Counted from the stretch's first letter, positions 1 to 9,723 are shown. The stretch is 43,116 nt of DNA from JTS-RE37 sp041743975 (GCA_041743975.1 JBGTLT010000108.1:1-43116); one strand, 5' to 3'. The notes: generated by a model not told the origin, from the sequence alone. A program made the numbers and translations.

Positions 1-306
1 TCCGGTTTGGTTTACCGTTGCAATAGTGGTGTTGGAAGATGTCCAAACCAGGGTTTTGTTGGTTGCATTTGCAGGAGTTACCTCTGCGTTTAATTTTAAG
101 GTATTGCCTGTTTCAATTGTGGCCTGATCAGGGGAAACCGCGACGCCAGTTACCGGGATATCCGGATTGGTGATGGTTAGCGCAGCCGTATCCGTATGGT
201 TTCCGTCAACTGATTTTACAGTAATCGTTACAGTTCCGGCTGCTTTAGCCGTTACATTTCCGGTTTGGTTTACCGTTGCAATAGTGGTGTCGGAAGATGT
301 CCAAAC
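1..306 (-). repeat. Tandem BIG2-encoding repeat, 258-bp period
   Basis: The first ~48 bases of the window recur at 259-306 with a single visible mismatch (g at 33 against c at 291). The offset of 258 bp equals 86 codons, one BIG2 domain. Near-identity in DNA implies recent duplication or gene conversion between domains. Confidence 0.8.
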
Positions 307-2901
307 TACTGATTTATCAGTGGCATTTGATGGTGATACCAGTAGGTTTAAGTTCAGTGTACTTCCTGCAACGAGGTTGGCTTGTTCAGGCGTTAAAGCA
401 ACGGAAATGACGGCAACATCCTGATTGGGTGTATCAGTACAAGGCGTCTCCGGAAGGGATAGATTGGAGGCGTCCACCGTGGATTTATTGAGCGTGATCC
501 TATCTATAAGATGGTGGTCTGACCGCCCGGAAATTTCCATGGTGTATACCCCGGGCGAATCAAAGGAAACATAGATCTTATGTGGGTCCTCGTCACTGGT
601 GCTGGAAGACCAGGTCCAGTTTGTGGTGCCACCCAGGTAAACTTTGAACCAGCCATTTGAGCCAGCTCCGTTGGGACTGGGGAGTTTTCCGCTTCCTTTG
701 GGATACACTATATGAGTCCCCTTTTGGGCATAAAAATCAGAGGCATCGGGAAAACGCAGCCAGGAATCATTGAAATCAGCGGAAGAGGTCCCCTGTCCAA
801 CTTTACTTCTCCATTCGAATAAATAATCACCCGCTTCATTGATCTTAATAGAAGTTGAAATAATTCCGGTACCGGGTGTGTTGAAACTATCGCCACCTTC
901 CCATTCCAGGTATCCGGTACCGGTATAGCCGGCAACGGCTGTTTTTTTATTCCAGCCTGAAGGGACTATCAGGGACTCTCCTTCAATGACCACGAGGCCA
1001 TTCTGTGATTCATAGTTTGCTTCGCAGGAAGGGGTAGGGGTACCACCATCGGTTGTGCCTTCCTGTTTTTTGACCAGGGCTACCCAATCCTGGGTGGCAT
1101 TGTTCGGGGGGTTACCGACAGACCGGTTCCCTCCTGCACTTATTTCCGTTACTGACCCGTTCAAAAGATTGCCGCCATTTCGGGGATCGAACCATTGAAC
1201 TGAAAATTTTCCACTTGCCGAAGACAGGTTAACATTCGTACTACCACCGTTGGGAAGATATAGTGCGTAAATTTCATTGGTTTTAGAAAGGCAATAATCC
1301 ACAGTTGAAGAGGTGCTGTTATCCGAGGATTCCATTTGCCAATACGGTAAATTTTGCTGAAAAAAGTTGACGGCAATTTTTGCATCGCCCCATTTGTTGT
1401 CCCTGCTCCTCCAATCATCTGACGTAAGGTCTGTCTCCCCAGTCTGATACCCGAAATAGTATTCTACACCTGCGCCACCTGCCAGCAAAGTCCCCCAAAG
1501 TACCTTATTGCGTACGTCTTTCTGGTTATCTGCCTGGGATCCTTTACTGCCGGAATAGGAGGCATCCGTTGTCACACCTTTGTTGGCACCACCCTGCTCA
1601 TCATTGGCAACTACCCATTGCTTACCGCGGTTGTTGGATGCCTGTATCCATTTCTTAACATCTTCGTGTACCGTATTGATATCGGATTGAATGGAAGCGC
1701 CGGTAAGGCTTGTATTCCCCAAAAGCGGGGTATAAAGCAGATCCTGGCCCCAGGGATATGAATGGATAACCACGTGGTGGTTGTAAGGATCAAGATCTTG
1801 AAAATAGGCAGCGTATGATTTTACCCTGGAACAGTTGGCGTCATTGAGTTCATCCGTATCGTAGAGGTCATTTTCCTCCCCCAGGTTCCAGTTTAAGGCC
1901 AGGTGATGGCCAAACCTTGCGATGAGTTCCCGGTAGTATAATTTTCGCTCCGTCCCCAATTCACCCCCATCCATAAGCAGGTCGTTTTCTGTTTCCTGCG
2001 TTTTAAAATGGAGGTACATACCTTTACTGTCCGCGTGGCTGAACAAAATTTCCCATTGGGCCAATTTGGAAACGTCATAGCGTGTCCTGTTATCAGAATC
2101 AGCCCCTGAATTTCCATCGAGGTCGCCGTGGTTGACGGCAGCCCATGGCCATACATCCTTCCCATCACCCGTGACATTCATGGTCAGGAAAGAAAAAGCA
2201 TTCATTCCTTTGGAAGCGAGATAGTTGACCGCGCCAATAAGGCCTTTGCCTTTATCATTCCTCCAGGTGGGATTGCCATTACTCCAGTCGCGGAGGTGGG
2301 GCCCCCAGGTCTTGCTATTGAGCGAATTATCAAATTCCCCGTAGGCCAACAGGTTTTCCGGTGAATCTGCGCCTGCTTTGATAAAGTATTTGCCCGTTTC
2401 TGTGTATTTTAAATACCGTTCCCCTACATAGCTCAACCGTCCATTGGCCCTGTTGTCTGGCAGGGATTTATTATTGTTGCTGATGTTGAAATTGCCGGAT
2501 GCCCCGTTGAAAGAGGTGGGACTCCCTGCACTGGCATTGAGGTTGATGGCCACATTTGCACCCGTGCGGAAGGAAGTTGAATAGGTCCAGGACCCTGTCT
2601 GGTCCGGACTGAAGTGTACCTGCCATTTATTTCCCGAACTGGCACCGGTATTGGCGGCATTGCCATCTGCGGCATAAAAACCAGGTACCAGGAAGGTTTT
2701 TCCGTTAGGACCCGTGAAGGTAACATTTAAACGGTAATCCAGAAAAGGGTTGGTACTGTTGCTTTCTGACGTATTGGGCCCATTAAATGTCAGGGTTACG
2801 TTATGCCATTTTCGAAGTTCTCCGGAAATAACCGTTTGAGAAAACAGGGCATTGCATGTGAGTAGCAAGATTGCCACAAGGGAAAATTTTGTAGGTTGCA
2901 T
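1..2901 (-). CDS. Secreted DUF5060-type glycoside hydrolase with carbohydrate-binding and BIG2 Ig-like domains (3' end outside window)
   Basis: I translated this frame by hand from the ATG at 2901 to the left edge: 967 codons without a stop, so the gene continues beyond the window. Order: signal peptide (about 1-22, ending LFSQ); DUF5060-like beta domain (about 25-100); a TIM-barrel-like region (about 150-540) with NLGEEN near residue 340 and ANDEQGG near 432 as candidate catalytic acids; a small domain like the collagen-binding-2 fold (about 540-625, IYALYLPNGG); a CBM-like module (about 638-810); then BIG2 Ig-like repeats from about 831. One full 86-residue repeat and part of the next are in view. 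The protein is probably exported and acts on plant or microbial polysaccharide. The exact GH family (a GH140-like relationship is possible) cannot be settled by eye. The antisense ORFs inside it are shadows. Confidence 0.85.
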   Translation of the reverse strand, partial: MQPTKFSLVAILLLTCNALFSQTVISGELRKWHNVTLTFNGPNTSESNSTNPFLDYRLNVTFTGPNGKTFLVPGFYAADGNAANTGASSGNKWQVHFSPDQTGSWTYSTSFRTGANVAINLNASAGSPTSFNGASGNFNISNNNKSLPDNRANGRLSYVGERYLKYTETGKYFIKAGADSPENLLAYGEFDNSLNSKTWGPHLRDWSNGNPTWRNDKGKGLIGAVNYLASKGMNAFSFLTMNVTGDGKDVWPWAAVNHGDLDGNSGADSDNRTRYDVSKLAQWEILFSHADSKGMYLHFKTQETENDLLMDGGELGTERKLYYRELIARFGHHLALNWNLGEENDLYDTDELNDANCSRVKSYAAYFQDLDPYNHHVVIHSYPWGQDLLYTPLLGNTSLTGASIQSDINTVHEDVKKWIQASNNRGKQWVVANDEQGGANKGVTTDASYSGSKGSQADNQKDVRNKVLWGTLLAGGAGVEYYFGYQTGETDLTSDDWRSRDNKWGDAKIAVNFFQQNLPYWQMESSDNSTSSTVDYCLSKTNEIYALYLPNGGSTNVNLSSASGKFSVQWFDPRNGGNLLNGSVTEISAGGNRSVGNPPNNATQDWVALVKKQEGTTDGGTPTPSCEANYESQNGLVVIEGESLIVPSGWNKKTAVAGYTGTGYLEWEGGDSFNTPGTGIISTSIKINEAGDYLFEWRSKVGQGTSSADFNDSWLRFPDASDFYAQKGTHIVYPKGSGKLPSPNGAGSNGWFKVYLGGTTNWTWSSSTSDEDPHKIYVSFDSPGVYTMEISGRSDHHLIDRITLNKSTVDASNLSLPETPCTDTPNQDVAVISVALTPEQANLVAGSTLNLNLLVSPSNATDKSVVWTSSDTTIATVNQTGNVTAKAAGTVTITVKSVDGNHTDTAALTITNPDIPVTGVAVSPDQATIETGNTLKLNAEVTPANATNKTLVWTSSNTTIATVNQTG

Positions 2902-3273
2902 GAGGTAGGTTTGAAAGGGGGTTCATGTTTGGGTTGGGGTGTAAAAAAATGCTATAGTTTGGGTATTTAGATGATTATTAGAATGATATTATGTTGTATT
3001 TCTGCTTCCATTTTGGCAATAAAGTTTATACGCATAACGAGTATTTGCTTTGACTTATTTTAGCACGAAATGATTTTCCGGGAGCTACAAATGCAGATTA
3101 TCCGCCGCGATATAAAGGGAAAATATTTTTTTGAAATGTATAAAAATCTAAATAAGAGTAGGTTAACAATAATTTTTAATAATAAATAAACTCTGACTAA
3201 ATGCAAATATTTTCGATGAAATGCACATTTTTTGTGTATTTCCTGGAGAATATTTATTAAAACTATTAAACCT
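2902..3273. other. AT-rich intergenic region upstream of the glycoside hydrolase
   Basis: Separates the start of the glycoside hydrolase (minus strand) from the end of the exonuclease gene. It is A/T-rich, especially 3120-3273. It probably contains the hydrolase promoter, but I could not place a convincing TAnnTTTG box. No gene seen. Confidence 0.5.
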
Positions 3274-3939
3274 TTAGCGGAAGTTCAGAAGGTTTTTCAG
3301 GGAAACAGTCCTTTTTTTTTGTAGTTGTTCTAAAATTTTCAGGAAGGCAAGTGCCGTAAGGTAGGCATCACCCAAAGCGGTATGGCGATCCTTTCGGGAT
3401 AAGTCATATGTATCTGCCAGTTCATCCAGGGAATAGGACTTTTGGATCGGAAGCAAGGGGGAACGTATAAGCGTTTTTTTGTACAGGGTGGCGGTGTCAA
3501 TTGCCTTATTCTTCAATCCGGGGAGCCCAAGCCGATTGAGAGCCTTGTTCACCATCACCACATCGAAATGGAGGTGATGGCCTATCAGTACGGTACCTTC
3601 AAGGTAGGCCAGTAATTGTTCTATAGCTTCGGGCTCTGAAATGCAGTGGGCCCCTTCTTCCTTCAGGATACCATGTACCCCGGTGGTACTTTGATCATAA
3701 TGTTCCTGCCGAACATACATTTCCATCGAATCCTTTACCAGAATGATATTATCCCGCAACCTGAGGACACCAATACTAAGGATCCGGTCTTTCTCCGGGT
3801 CCATTCCCGTAGTTTCTGTGTCGAGTACTACAAAAGGCGTTTTGTGCAGGTCCGCTGGCAGCGGTACGGCAAAGGAAGCAATATAACGCTTCCAATATTC
3901 TGGTAAATCGGCATTTTTATTTATGAACAGGCGCTTCAT
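3274..3939 (-). CDS. 3'-5' exonuclease, DnaQ/PolC-epsilon type (DEDDh)
   Basis: A 221-residue protein with the three exonuclease motifs of the DEDDh superfamily: ExoI DTETTG (D40, E42), ExoII HHLHFD (D126), and ExoIII HTALGDA (H186, D191). The family removes nucleotides from 3' ends using two metal ions. Members of this size occur as stand-alone proofreading-like or RNase T-like nucleases. The start codon overlaps the stop of the upstream DUF294 gene by 4 nt (ATGA), so the two are almost certainly co-translated. The substrate is unknown. The partnership with a cNMP/CBS/nucleotidyltransferase-like protein suggests a regulated role rather than replication proofreading; that is inference. Confidence 0.9.
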   Translation of the reverse strand: MKRLFINKNADLPEYWKRYIASFAVPLPADLHKTPFVVLDTETTGMDPEKDRILSIGVLRLRDNIILVKDSMEMYVRQEHYDQSTTGVHGILKEEGAHCISEPEAIEQLLAYLEGTVLIGHHLHFDVVMVNKALNRLGLPGLKNKAIDTATLYKKTLIRSPLLPIQKSYSLDELADTYDLSRKDRHTALGDAYLTALAFLKILEQLQKKRTVSLKNLLNFR

Positions 3940-5858
3940 ACCAGCAATTTAGGAACGTTGAAGCGAATGGCCAGCAATTCCTGCAGCTCCTTAATGGTTT
4001 TAAAACTGCTTTTCAGTTTTATCTTTTCTTCCTTGGTCAACCGGTCCAGTGCAATATATCGTCCCGGATCCTGGTGAGCCAGGCCCTGTTTGGTTCGGAA
4101 TTTAAGCAATGCCTTTACGGCGTAAGCACAGGAAAGATATAATTCCCCGTTATTGGGGTCGAGCTCCGCCAGTTTCTCGAAACGGGCTGCCGTATTGTTG
4201 ATCTGTTTGGTTTTGTATGAGAGGATTAGGACACGCGCAGCATCGGTTAACGGCATCAGGCCGCGTCGTTTCAGATCGAAAAAGTCTTTGTATTTCCCGT
4301 CCTGTTCTACCAGGAATTGTCTGAAAAACCCTGTTGGCGAAGGATTTTGAAGGGCTCCTGCTGCAAGGTGCAGTGAGAAAGCAGGGTACTTTTCAACTTC
4401 CCCGAAAATATGCTCGGATATTTCCTCCGTCAGTGACTTATCACCATAAATAAAATTATAATCAAAAAATATAGACGATAACAACACCTCCTCTTTCCCG
4501 GGATTGGCCATCCAGCGCGTAATCTTCAGTTTCCAGCCGCTGAGGCTTATACACCAATGTGGATTGGAGGCCATCATCCCGGCCGGGCAATATTCATACC
4601 CTATCTCGAGAAGGCCGTTGGTGATCCTACTGGCCAGATCCAGGAAATACTGGGTGGTTTCCTCCAGGCGGTCCTCCTTCACATCATTAAAAACCAAGGC
4701 GTTATCCTGGTCTGTGTGCAACAATTGCTCGCCCCGACCCTGGCTTCCCATGGCCATCCAGGCAAAACTAACAGGGGGAGGAGCAGGCATTTTTTTCAGG
4801 GAGAGGTGAATTATTTGTTTGATACAGGTATCATTCAGTTCCGATATTATCTTCACTATTATTGACATCGGGATATTATGATCCAGATAGCCTTTCAACA
4901 GTGCGGTGATACTATTTCTGATCGGTTTTAGCCGTTTGACCTTTCTGCATCGTTTGATGGCCTTTACCAATGCAGCAGGATCATTACCCATGGCCACCAG
5001 AATATCATGCATTGAAACAATACCCACTGCCCGGGTGTTTGTGGTTCCATCTTCGGTAAGGCAAATATGCCCAATGCTGCTCTTCATCATGGCCATTTGT
5101 GCCTGCGTAATGGTTAATTTAGGTGGGTAGGTGATGACAGGGGAGGTCATAATATCCCCGGCGGCAGCCGTTACAGGATGATTACCGGCCACTATCTTCG
5201 TCCTGAAGTCCCAGTCAGTGATGATACCAAGGGGAAGTCCATTATCAACAACCAGCACTGAGCCCACTTTTTTTTTGGACATCAGTTTGGCAATGGACCT
5301 GGCTGTTGCCATTGGGGTGCAGGAAATCATTTTTTTGGTATAGGGAAGGGGTTGCAGATCCAATTGAGGGGCGACTGGCTGCTGTGGGAATTCGAGTGGA
5401 AATGATCCCACTAATTTCCCGGAATGGTCTTTGGAATATGGATTTCTGGTATTGGAGGCAAAACTTTCAATAATAAAATTCCCCAGCTCTTCATATGTTT
5501 GAATATACGGCTTAAAGGTCGAAATGGGAATACCGTAGAGGATGGTATCTTCCCGGGCCTTTGCTTCCAGTCTGTAGTTCTCATTTGCCATCAGGGGCCG
5601 CAACCCGAAAATGTCCCCTTCATCACAGATATCAACGAGGGAATCTGAGGGTGGCATTTTAAGGTCTACAGCCCCCTTATGCACCACATAGAAATTCTCA
5701 TGGGCTTCCTCATTGGTACTAAATACAATGCTTCCTTTTTCCTTATAGATGATGCTGATTTCCGTGGAAATGTCCAGGAGATCCTTTTCATGCATTTCAC
5801 TGAATGGAGGAAATTTTTCCAGGAAGTCGGCCACCCTTTCGGAAATGATATTTTTCAT
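3936..5858 (-). CDS. cNMP-binding / CBS pair / DUF294 nucleotidyltransferase-like signalling protein
   Basis: 640 residues, cytosolic, no signal peptide. Order: Crp-type cyclic-nucleotide-binding fold (about 15-125, IVF...HENFYVVHKGAVDL, then GDIFG); CBS pair (about 177-292, each with a GI(I/V)(T/S) strand and D-rich turn); a putative nucleotidyltransferase domain (DUF294, about 330-470) with GSQGRGEQ at 371-378 and DQDNAL at 383-388, resembling the GlnD/GlnE-type GS...D-x-D active site; and a helical C-terminal DUF294_C region. Known members combine ligand sensing with a predicted nucleotidyl transfer activity whose target is usually unknown. It is first in a two-gene operon with the exonuclease (4-nt overlap). 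Confidence 0.88.
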   Translation of the reverse strand: MKNIISERVADFLEKFPPFSEMHEKDLLDISTEISIIYKEKGSIVFSTNEEAHENFYVVHKGAVDLKMPPSDSLVDICDEGDIFGLRPLMANENYRLEAKAREDTILYGIPISTFKPYIQTYEELGNFIIESFASNTRNPYSKDHSGKLVGSFPLEFPQQPVAPQLDLQPLPYTKKMISCTPMATARSIAKLMSKKKVGSVLVVDNGLPLGIITDWDFRTKIVAGNHPVTAAAGDIMTSPVITYPPKLTITQAQMAMMKSSIGHICLTEDGTTNTRAVGIVSMHDILVAMGNDPAALVKAIKRCRKVKRLKPIRNSITALLKGYLDHNIPMSIIVKIISELNDTCIKQIIHLSLKKMPAPPPVSFAWMAMGSQGRGEQLLHTDQDNALVFNDVKEDRLEETTQYFLDLASRITNGLLEIGYEYCPAGMMASNPHWCISLSGWKLKITRWMANPGKEEVLLSSIFFDYNFIYGDKSLTEEISEHIFGEVEKYPAFSLHLAAGALQNPSPTGFFRQFLVEQDGKYKDFFDLKRRGLMPLTDAARVLILSYKTKQINNTAARFEKLAELDPNNGELYLSCAYAVKALLKFRTKQGLAHQDPGRYIALDRLTKEEKIKLKSSFKTIKELQELLAIRFNVPKLLV

Positions 5859-5962
5859 AGTGCGCTGTTCAGTATCTGCCCTGTTAATATGTAAAGATCA
5901 TAATTTATCGGCAGATATCAATTATCCGGAAACCGGCTTGTTATGCGGGGCACCAGAGGCAT

Positions 5963-6169
5963 TCAGGGCTGCAGGAACCAATAGACATAACCACAGGAAT
6001 CACAGATAAAATTTTGGGCCGACTTATTGGCCCAGTCCAAATTGATAAGCGTCATCCCGCGAGTGCTCATCAAGGATTCCCGGGTCCAGAACGTATCGTT
6101 TTTACAGACTATACAGTTTAGCTTATGACCCTTTATGATTCTTTCTTTTGATTCTTTTTTCTGATCCAT
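5963..6169 (-). CDS. Small zinc-ribbon protein
   Basis: 68 residues. Two cysteine pairs, CIVC near residues 19-22 and CDSC near 56-59, frame a central segment (TRESLMSTRGMTLINLDWANK) in the manner of the zinc_ribbon_13/YpzJ-like family, predicted nucleic-acid-binding proteins. The C-terminal CGYVYWFL after the second pair also fits. The gene ends about 100 bp upstream of the DUF294 gene on the same strand. Function is not known beyond likely zinc binding. Confidence 0.6.
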   Translation of the reverse strand: MDQKKESKERIIKGHKLNCIVCKNDTFWTRESLMSTRGMTLINLDWANKSAQNFICDSCGYVYWFLQP

Positions 6170-6473
6170 AATTGAATTCTAAGGTTTGTTTGCTTCTTTC
6201 GCACCCATCATGACTTATCCCTGGTGTGAGGCAGGCGGGCACCTGCCGGATCCGGTTTTGAGGATGTTATTTTCTTATATTGTAACTATCTTATTCCCTG
6301 AGGGTCTCTTTTATTCGGAAATGGACCCCTAAATGGATAAACGTGATGGCCTCTCCGCTTCATAAAGCCCACCCGAGCCGTCGCATTGTCCGATATATAC
6401 TCAAATCCAGTGGGTTTCAGGAGGACTCCCAAATACTCTCATCTGTCAGGATACCAGTAAGGTTGGCATCATT
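6170..6473. other. Intergenic region with one short hairpin
   Basis: I found no credible gene. GGCAGG...CCTGCC at about 6224-6241 can form a 6-bp stem with a 6-base loop, and lies upstream of the zinc-ribbon gene. Short ORFs in both directions look non-coding. Confidence 0.4.
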
Positions 6474-6797
6474 TTATGTTTTGGAGGGGAGTATTTCGGT
6501 GTATGCTGAAAGCAGGGCTTCCAGGACCATCTCTCCGGACACATTATCCAATTCAAAAGTGGTAGCCCCTTTTTCACCCCATTTATTGGGTACAGGGTAG
6601 ATGTTTACGGGGTCCATCCGGCAAAATATTCTTTGTTCTGCGGGAGTCAGAAAAATATTGGCAGTGTTATTTTCGGCAAGGTAGGTAGCAAACATACGCC
6701 TTCCGGATACCCTGAAACCGGTACGTTCAAAATGCTTTGTTTGTTCGGTACCCGGAAACCCCAGTGCCAGTTTAGAAAATGAAGTTTCACTTATCAT
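6474..6797 (-). CDS. MmcQ/YjbR-like protein
   Basis: 107 residues, matching the usual size of the YjbR (CyaY-like fold) family. Family-typical features are the early LALGFPGTEQTKHFERTGFRV stretch, a strand with RMFATY, and a C-terminal NKWGEKGATTFEL followed by a helix carrying the conserved 'ALLSAYTEI'. Members are often annotated as DNA-binding but their role is not established. It is a stand-alone gene with wide gaps on both sides. Confidence 0.75.
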   Translation of the reverse strand: MISETSFSKLALGFPGTEQTKHFERTGFRVSGRRMFATYLAENNTANIFLTPAEQRIFCRMDPVNIYPVPNKWGEKGATTFELDNVSGEMVLEALLSAYTEILPSKT

Positions 6798-6947
6798 TTA
6801 TTTGTTATATTGGTTCCTTCTACTTTTGGCCTGAATTTCTATCGTCCCCCTGGTTATAATATCCTCCATAGTATGTGAAGATTTAATGTCTTTATCTGTC
6901 CGGATAAAATTATATCACCGCATATAAGTTTACTGTTTTTTTCTGAA

Positions 6948-8201
6948 TTATAATTGTCCGTCACTAATCACCTTCTCCATCGCATTTACTATTTCCGTAT
7001 GCTGATACCGCAGAGGATGAAAAAAGGGGGCATAGGGAGGGAGGCCGGATTCATTTAATGCATAGGCAGCACAAAGCTTCCCGGCCGCACAGGCTGCCAT
7101 TGTGCCAAATCCGGCCAGGGCACCAATAACATAAACATTGTTTATAGGAGTTGGGCCAATAAGTGGCCAATTTTCCCTGGTACGGGTATAATATCCTGCA
7201 TATTCAACCAGGGGCGACGGAATATCGTTTTCATATTCTTCCAGTGCCGGTATAAACCTGCTTGCCCCCTTTAAAACAACCTGGGGAAAAAATTCCATCG
7301 GGGGAGATTCCCACTGCGGCTGTACATGCCCTGTCTGGAATGCCCATCCCAGTTTGATCCCACCGGAGTCCGGTTTAACATGTAAACCACCGGGAAACTC
7401 CTGTAAGAGCCACCCATATTTTTTTTCTGACCTGAAAAAATCGGATTCTGCTGCTGACCAATCCAGGTATTGCGGATCTGCATAGATGGTGAAAGGCATA
7501 GTTTCCGGAATAATTTTTAAAGGGTCCGGGATAGTGAACTTGCGCTGAAGTGTGTTGTGGACCGGAAATCGAAACCCCAACATTTTCGCAATACCATTAA
7601 TAAAAGGGCCGGTTGCGATCACCACCTTATCAGCCCCTATAATCCGTTGTGATTCCAGGGTAAGCTGAAACCTTGAACCCTTTTTTTCGATGGATACAAT
7701 TTCACCGGTTACTTCCACCATCCCCAACTTTTTGGCCTCCCGAAGCAGTAAACTTCCCAAGGCATATACATCGATTTTCCCTGCATTTTTGATCCTGACA
7801 ACCTTTTTTACCTCCTTATCCAGATAGGGAAATTCTTTTTGGATGCATTGGCTATCGATGACCTCCACTATGCTGTCTGGATTATCGAAGGGAGATCCAA
7901 ACAGGGATTTTTGTTTGATATGGCTAATAAAATTATAGCCGCTTTCCACCATTTGGAATGACTGGTCACCATAAGCTTCCCTCAACTCCTTCATCAGCGC
8001 TATACTGTGACTGATAAACTGCCGCATACATTCTTCGGGCCAGTAATCCCTGTAATTCTCACCCGACTTACTTGTGGTAAAGGAAAGGGGCTGATTTTTG
8101 TCGATTAAAAGGACTTCTGTATCCCGGGTATGCTGTACTAAATAATAGGCAGTGGCAACACCAGCGATACCTGCCCCGCATATGGCAACAGTTGTTTTCA
8201 T
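6948..8201 (-). CDS. FAD-dependent oxidoreductase, DAO (glycine/sarcosine oxidase-like) family
   Basis: I place the start at 8201 because the dinucleotide-binding motif then begins at once (MKTTVAICGAGIAG, GxGxxG). The 48-bp longer reading frame to 8249 adds an unstructured leader. The product is about 417 residues. After the Rossmann motif comes an SGENYRDYW segment, a substrate-domain middle, and a C-terminal FAD loop (YTRTRENWPLIGPTPINNVYVIGALAGFG) typical of the DAO fold. Such enzymes oxidise primary or secondary amines or amino acids. The substrate cannot be read from the sequence. Monocistronic as far as can be seen. Confidence 0.85.
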   Translation of the reverse strand: MKTTVAICGAGIAGVATAYYLVQHTRDTEVLLIDKNQPLSFTTSKSGENYRDYWPEECMRQFISHSIALMKELREAYGDQSFQMVESGYNFISHIKQKSLFGSPFDNPDSIVEVIDSQCIQKEFPYLDKEVKKVVRIKNAGKIDVYALGSLLLREAKKLGMVEVTGEIVSIEKKGSRFQLTLESQRIIGADKVVIATGPFINGIAKMLGFRFPVHNTLQRKFTIPDPLKIIPETMPFTIYADPQYLDWSAAESDFFRSEKKYGWLLQEFPGGLHVKPDSGGIKLGWAFQTGHVQPQWESPPMEFFPQVVLKGASRFIPALEEYENDIPSPLVEYAGYYTRTRENWPLIGPTPINNVYVIGALAGFGTMAACAAGKLCAAYALNESGLPPYAPFFHPLRYQHTEIVNAMEKVISDGQL

Positions 8202-8355
8202 GATATGTGTTGTTAGTCCGGGTACCATGCAGGCTGCACCGTGATCCATCCTGCTGTCTTACTAAAATTATAATTTTTTGAAACAGTGAGGTACAAAAAA
8301 GTTACCTTCCCCTGATTTATCGCCGCAGGCCTGGCGGAAATAGTTGCGGGCGAAC

Positions 8356-8937
8356 CTATTGGTCATTCAAGCCCGTTCCATCGAGAATGTGCTGTTTATA
8401 ATTTTCAACCCTTGCCTCCCGGGTTTTCGATTGTTTGGCCGCCGCGAAATAGAGGAGGTAGCCTCTTTGCCGACCAGGGGTCAATGCCTCAAAGGCCGCC
8501 TTCAGGGCAGGGGACTTATCCAGTTCCTTCTGGAATTCTTCTGGAATTGTAAATGCTTCCGTTGGTTTGAAAGCTACTTTCAAACCGGCTTTTTCCACTT
8601 CAATGGCTTCATAAATATAGGCTTTCAGGATGTGTTCCCTATCGATGATTTCCTGAACATTGGTGAAGCGAATTTGACGTGCCGCCTGCACATTCTCTGT
8701 TTGCCGGACCAGGATGCCTTCGGAGTCTTTTAATAAGGCCCCTTTGAAAAACAAAAGGGCGCAGTATTCCTTGAAGACATGGATCAACACAATGTTGCGG
8801 TTCTTAAAAAGGTAACAGGGAACTCCCCATTTCAATTCTTCGGTTAGCTGACAATACAGAATAATCCTTCTCAACCGCTCCAATTCCTCTACCCACTCTG
8901 AGGCTTTGTTGAAATAGAAATCGACCTTAGGATTCAT
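8356..8937 (-). CDS. YdeI/OmpD-associated (DUF1801 + OmdA) family protein
   Basis: 193 residues. N-terminal DUF1801-like part (about 10-120; WVEELERLRRIILYC, then WGVPCYLFKNRNIVLI and CALLFFKGALLKD) followed by an OmdA-like C-terminal part (FTIPEEFQKELDKSPALKAAFEALTPGRQRGYLLYFAAAKQSKTREARVEN, abridged), characteristic of bacteriocin-protection/YdeI proteins. The family is linked to stress or cationic-peptide resistance in a few bacteria, but its biochemistry is unresolved. Confidence 0.82.
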   Translation of the reverse strand: MNPKVDFYFNKASEWVEELERLRRIILYCQLTEELKWGVPCYLFKNRNIVLIHVFKEYCALLFFKGALLKDSEGILVRQTENVQAARQIRFTNVQEIIDREHILKAYIYEAIEVEKAGLKVAFKPTEAFTIPEEFQKELDKSPALKAAFEALTPGRQRGYLLYFAAAKQSKTREARVENYKQHILDGTGLNDQ

Positions 8938-9090
8938 CGTTGTCGTTTTATGTTAATCACTTATTGTATTCCCGGAACGTACATTCACGCTGCAAGCCAG
9001 CTTGTTGCTTCCCGGGAAATGATTTGTTTCTACGGGTCATGATGGGTTTATTTTATCAGGGCAATGCTCAAGACCGGGTATTGTCTTCCC

Positions 9091-9481
9091 TTAACCTTCA
9101 TATTTATGAAATTCCGTTATGGTCAAAAAGTATCCGTCCGGATCCCTGAGTGAAAACTCCATTCTCCCCGAATTTGGATTCAAATGAATGTCTTCTTCAA
9201 AATTGCAACCCATTTTTTCAGCTGATTTCCGTATACCATTCATATTGTCTGTCCGAAAGTAGAGGATTAGCCCGTTTCCATCAGCAATTCCCGGATTGGT
9301 CATTGTAGGGTGACCGTGCGCTCCCCATATATAGAGGCAAATCAAAACGTCACGTGGTTTCAGATAGTAGAACATCAAACTCTTTTCCCCCGTGCATACT
9401 CCTGCAACCAAATACCTGTTGATACCATTCAGAACTGGCTTCCACATCCTTTACTGCGATGATAGGGTCTACTTTTGTCAT
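9091..9481 (-). pseudogene. VOC-family (glyoxalase/bleomycin-resistance-like) gene with a single-base frameshift
   Basis: Two overlapping minus-strand frames make up one VOC protein. The first runs from the ATG at 9481 (MTKVDPIIAVKDVEASSEWY) to KEFDVLLSETT and then stops at 9350-9352. The second continues with DVLICLYIWGAHGHPT and ends ...PDGYFLTITEFHKYEG at 9091. Skipping one base just before the stop joins SETT to DVLICLYIWGAH without loss, exactly as in the family. The second half keeps the usual RDPDGYFLTITE tail. Either a sequencing error or a recent inactivation; other VOC genes lie nearby. Confidence 0.8.
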
Positions 9482-9723
9482 AGCTGGATTTTCACATTGA
9501 TAAATACTATTTAAGTTCTTGTATTTCCCATCTTCAGATTCGGTTTTCAATCCTGATCTGTCCAGACGATAAGCAATCAAATCAAGTGGTTGCCCGGTAA
9601 GGTATACAACCTGTGATAATATTACTGATACAGATCCAAAATTCCGACTGTTTTACTATTGATTCAGCTATTGGTCTGGATATATTAGCATCGTAGTAAG
9701 TCCTTATGAATTTTATGGTAATC

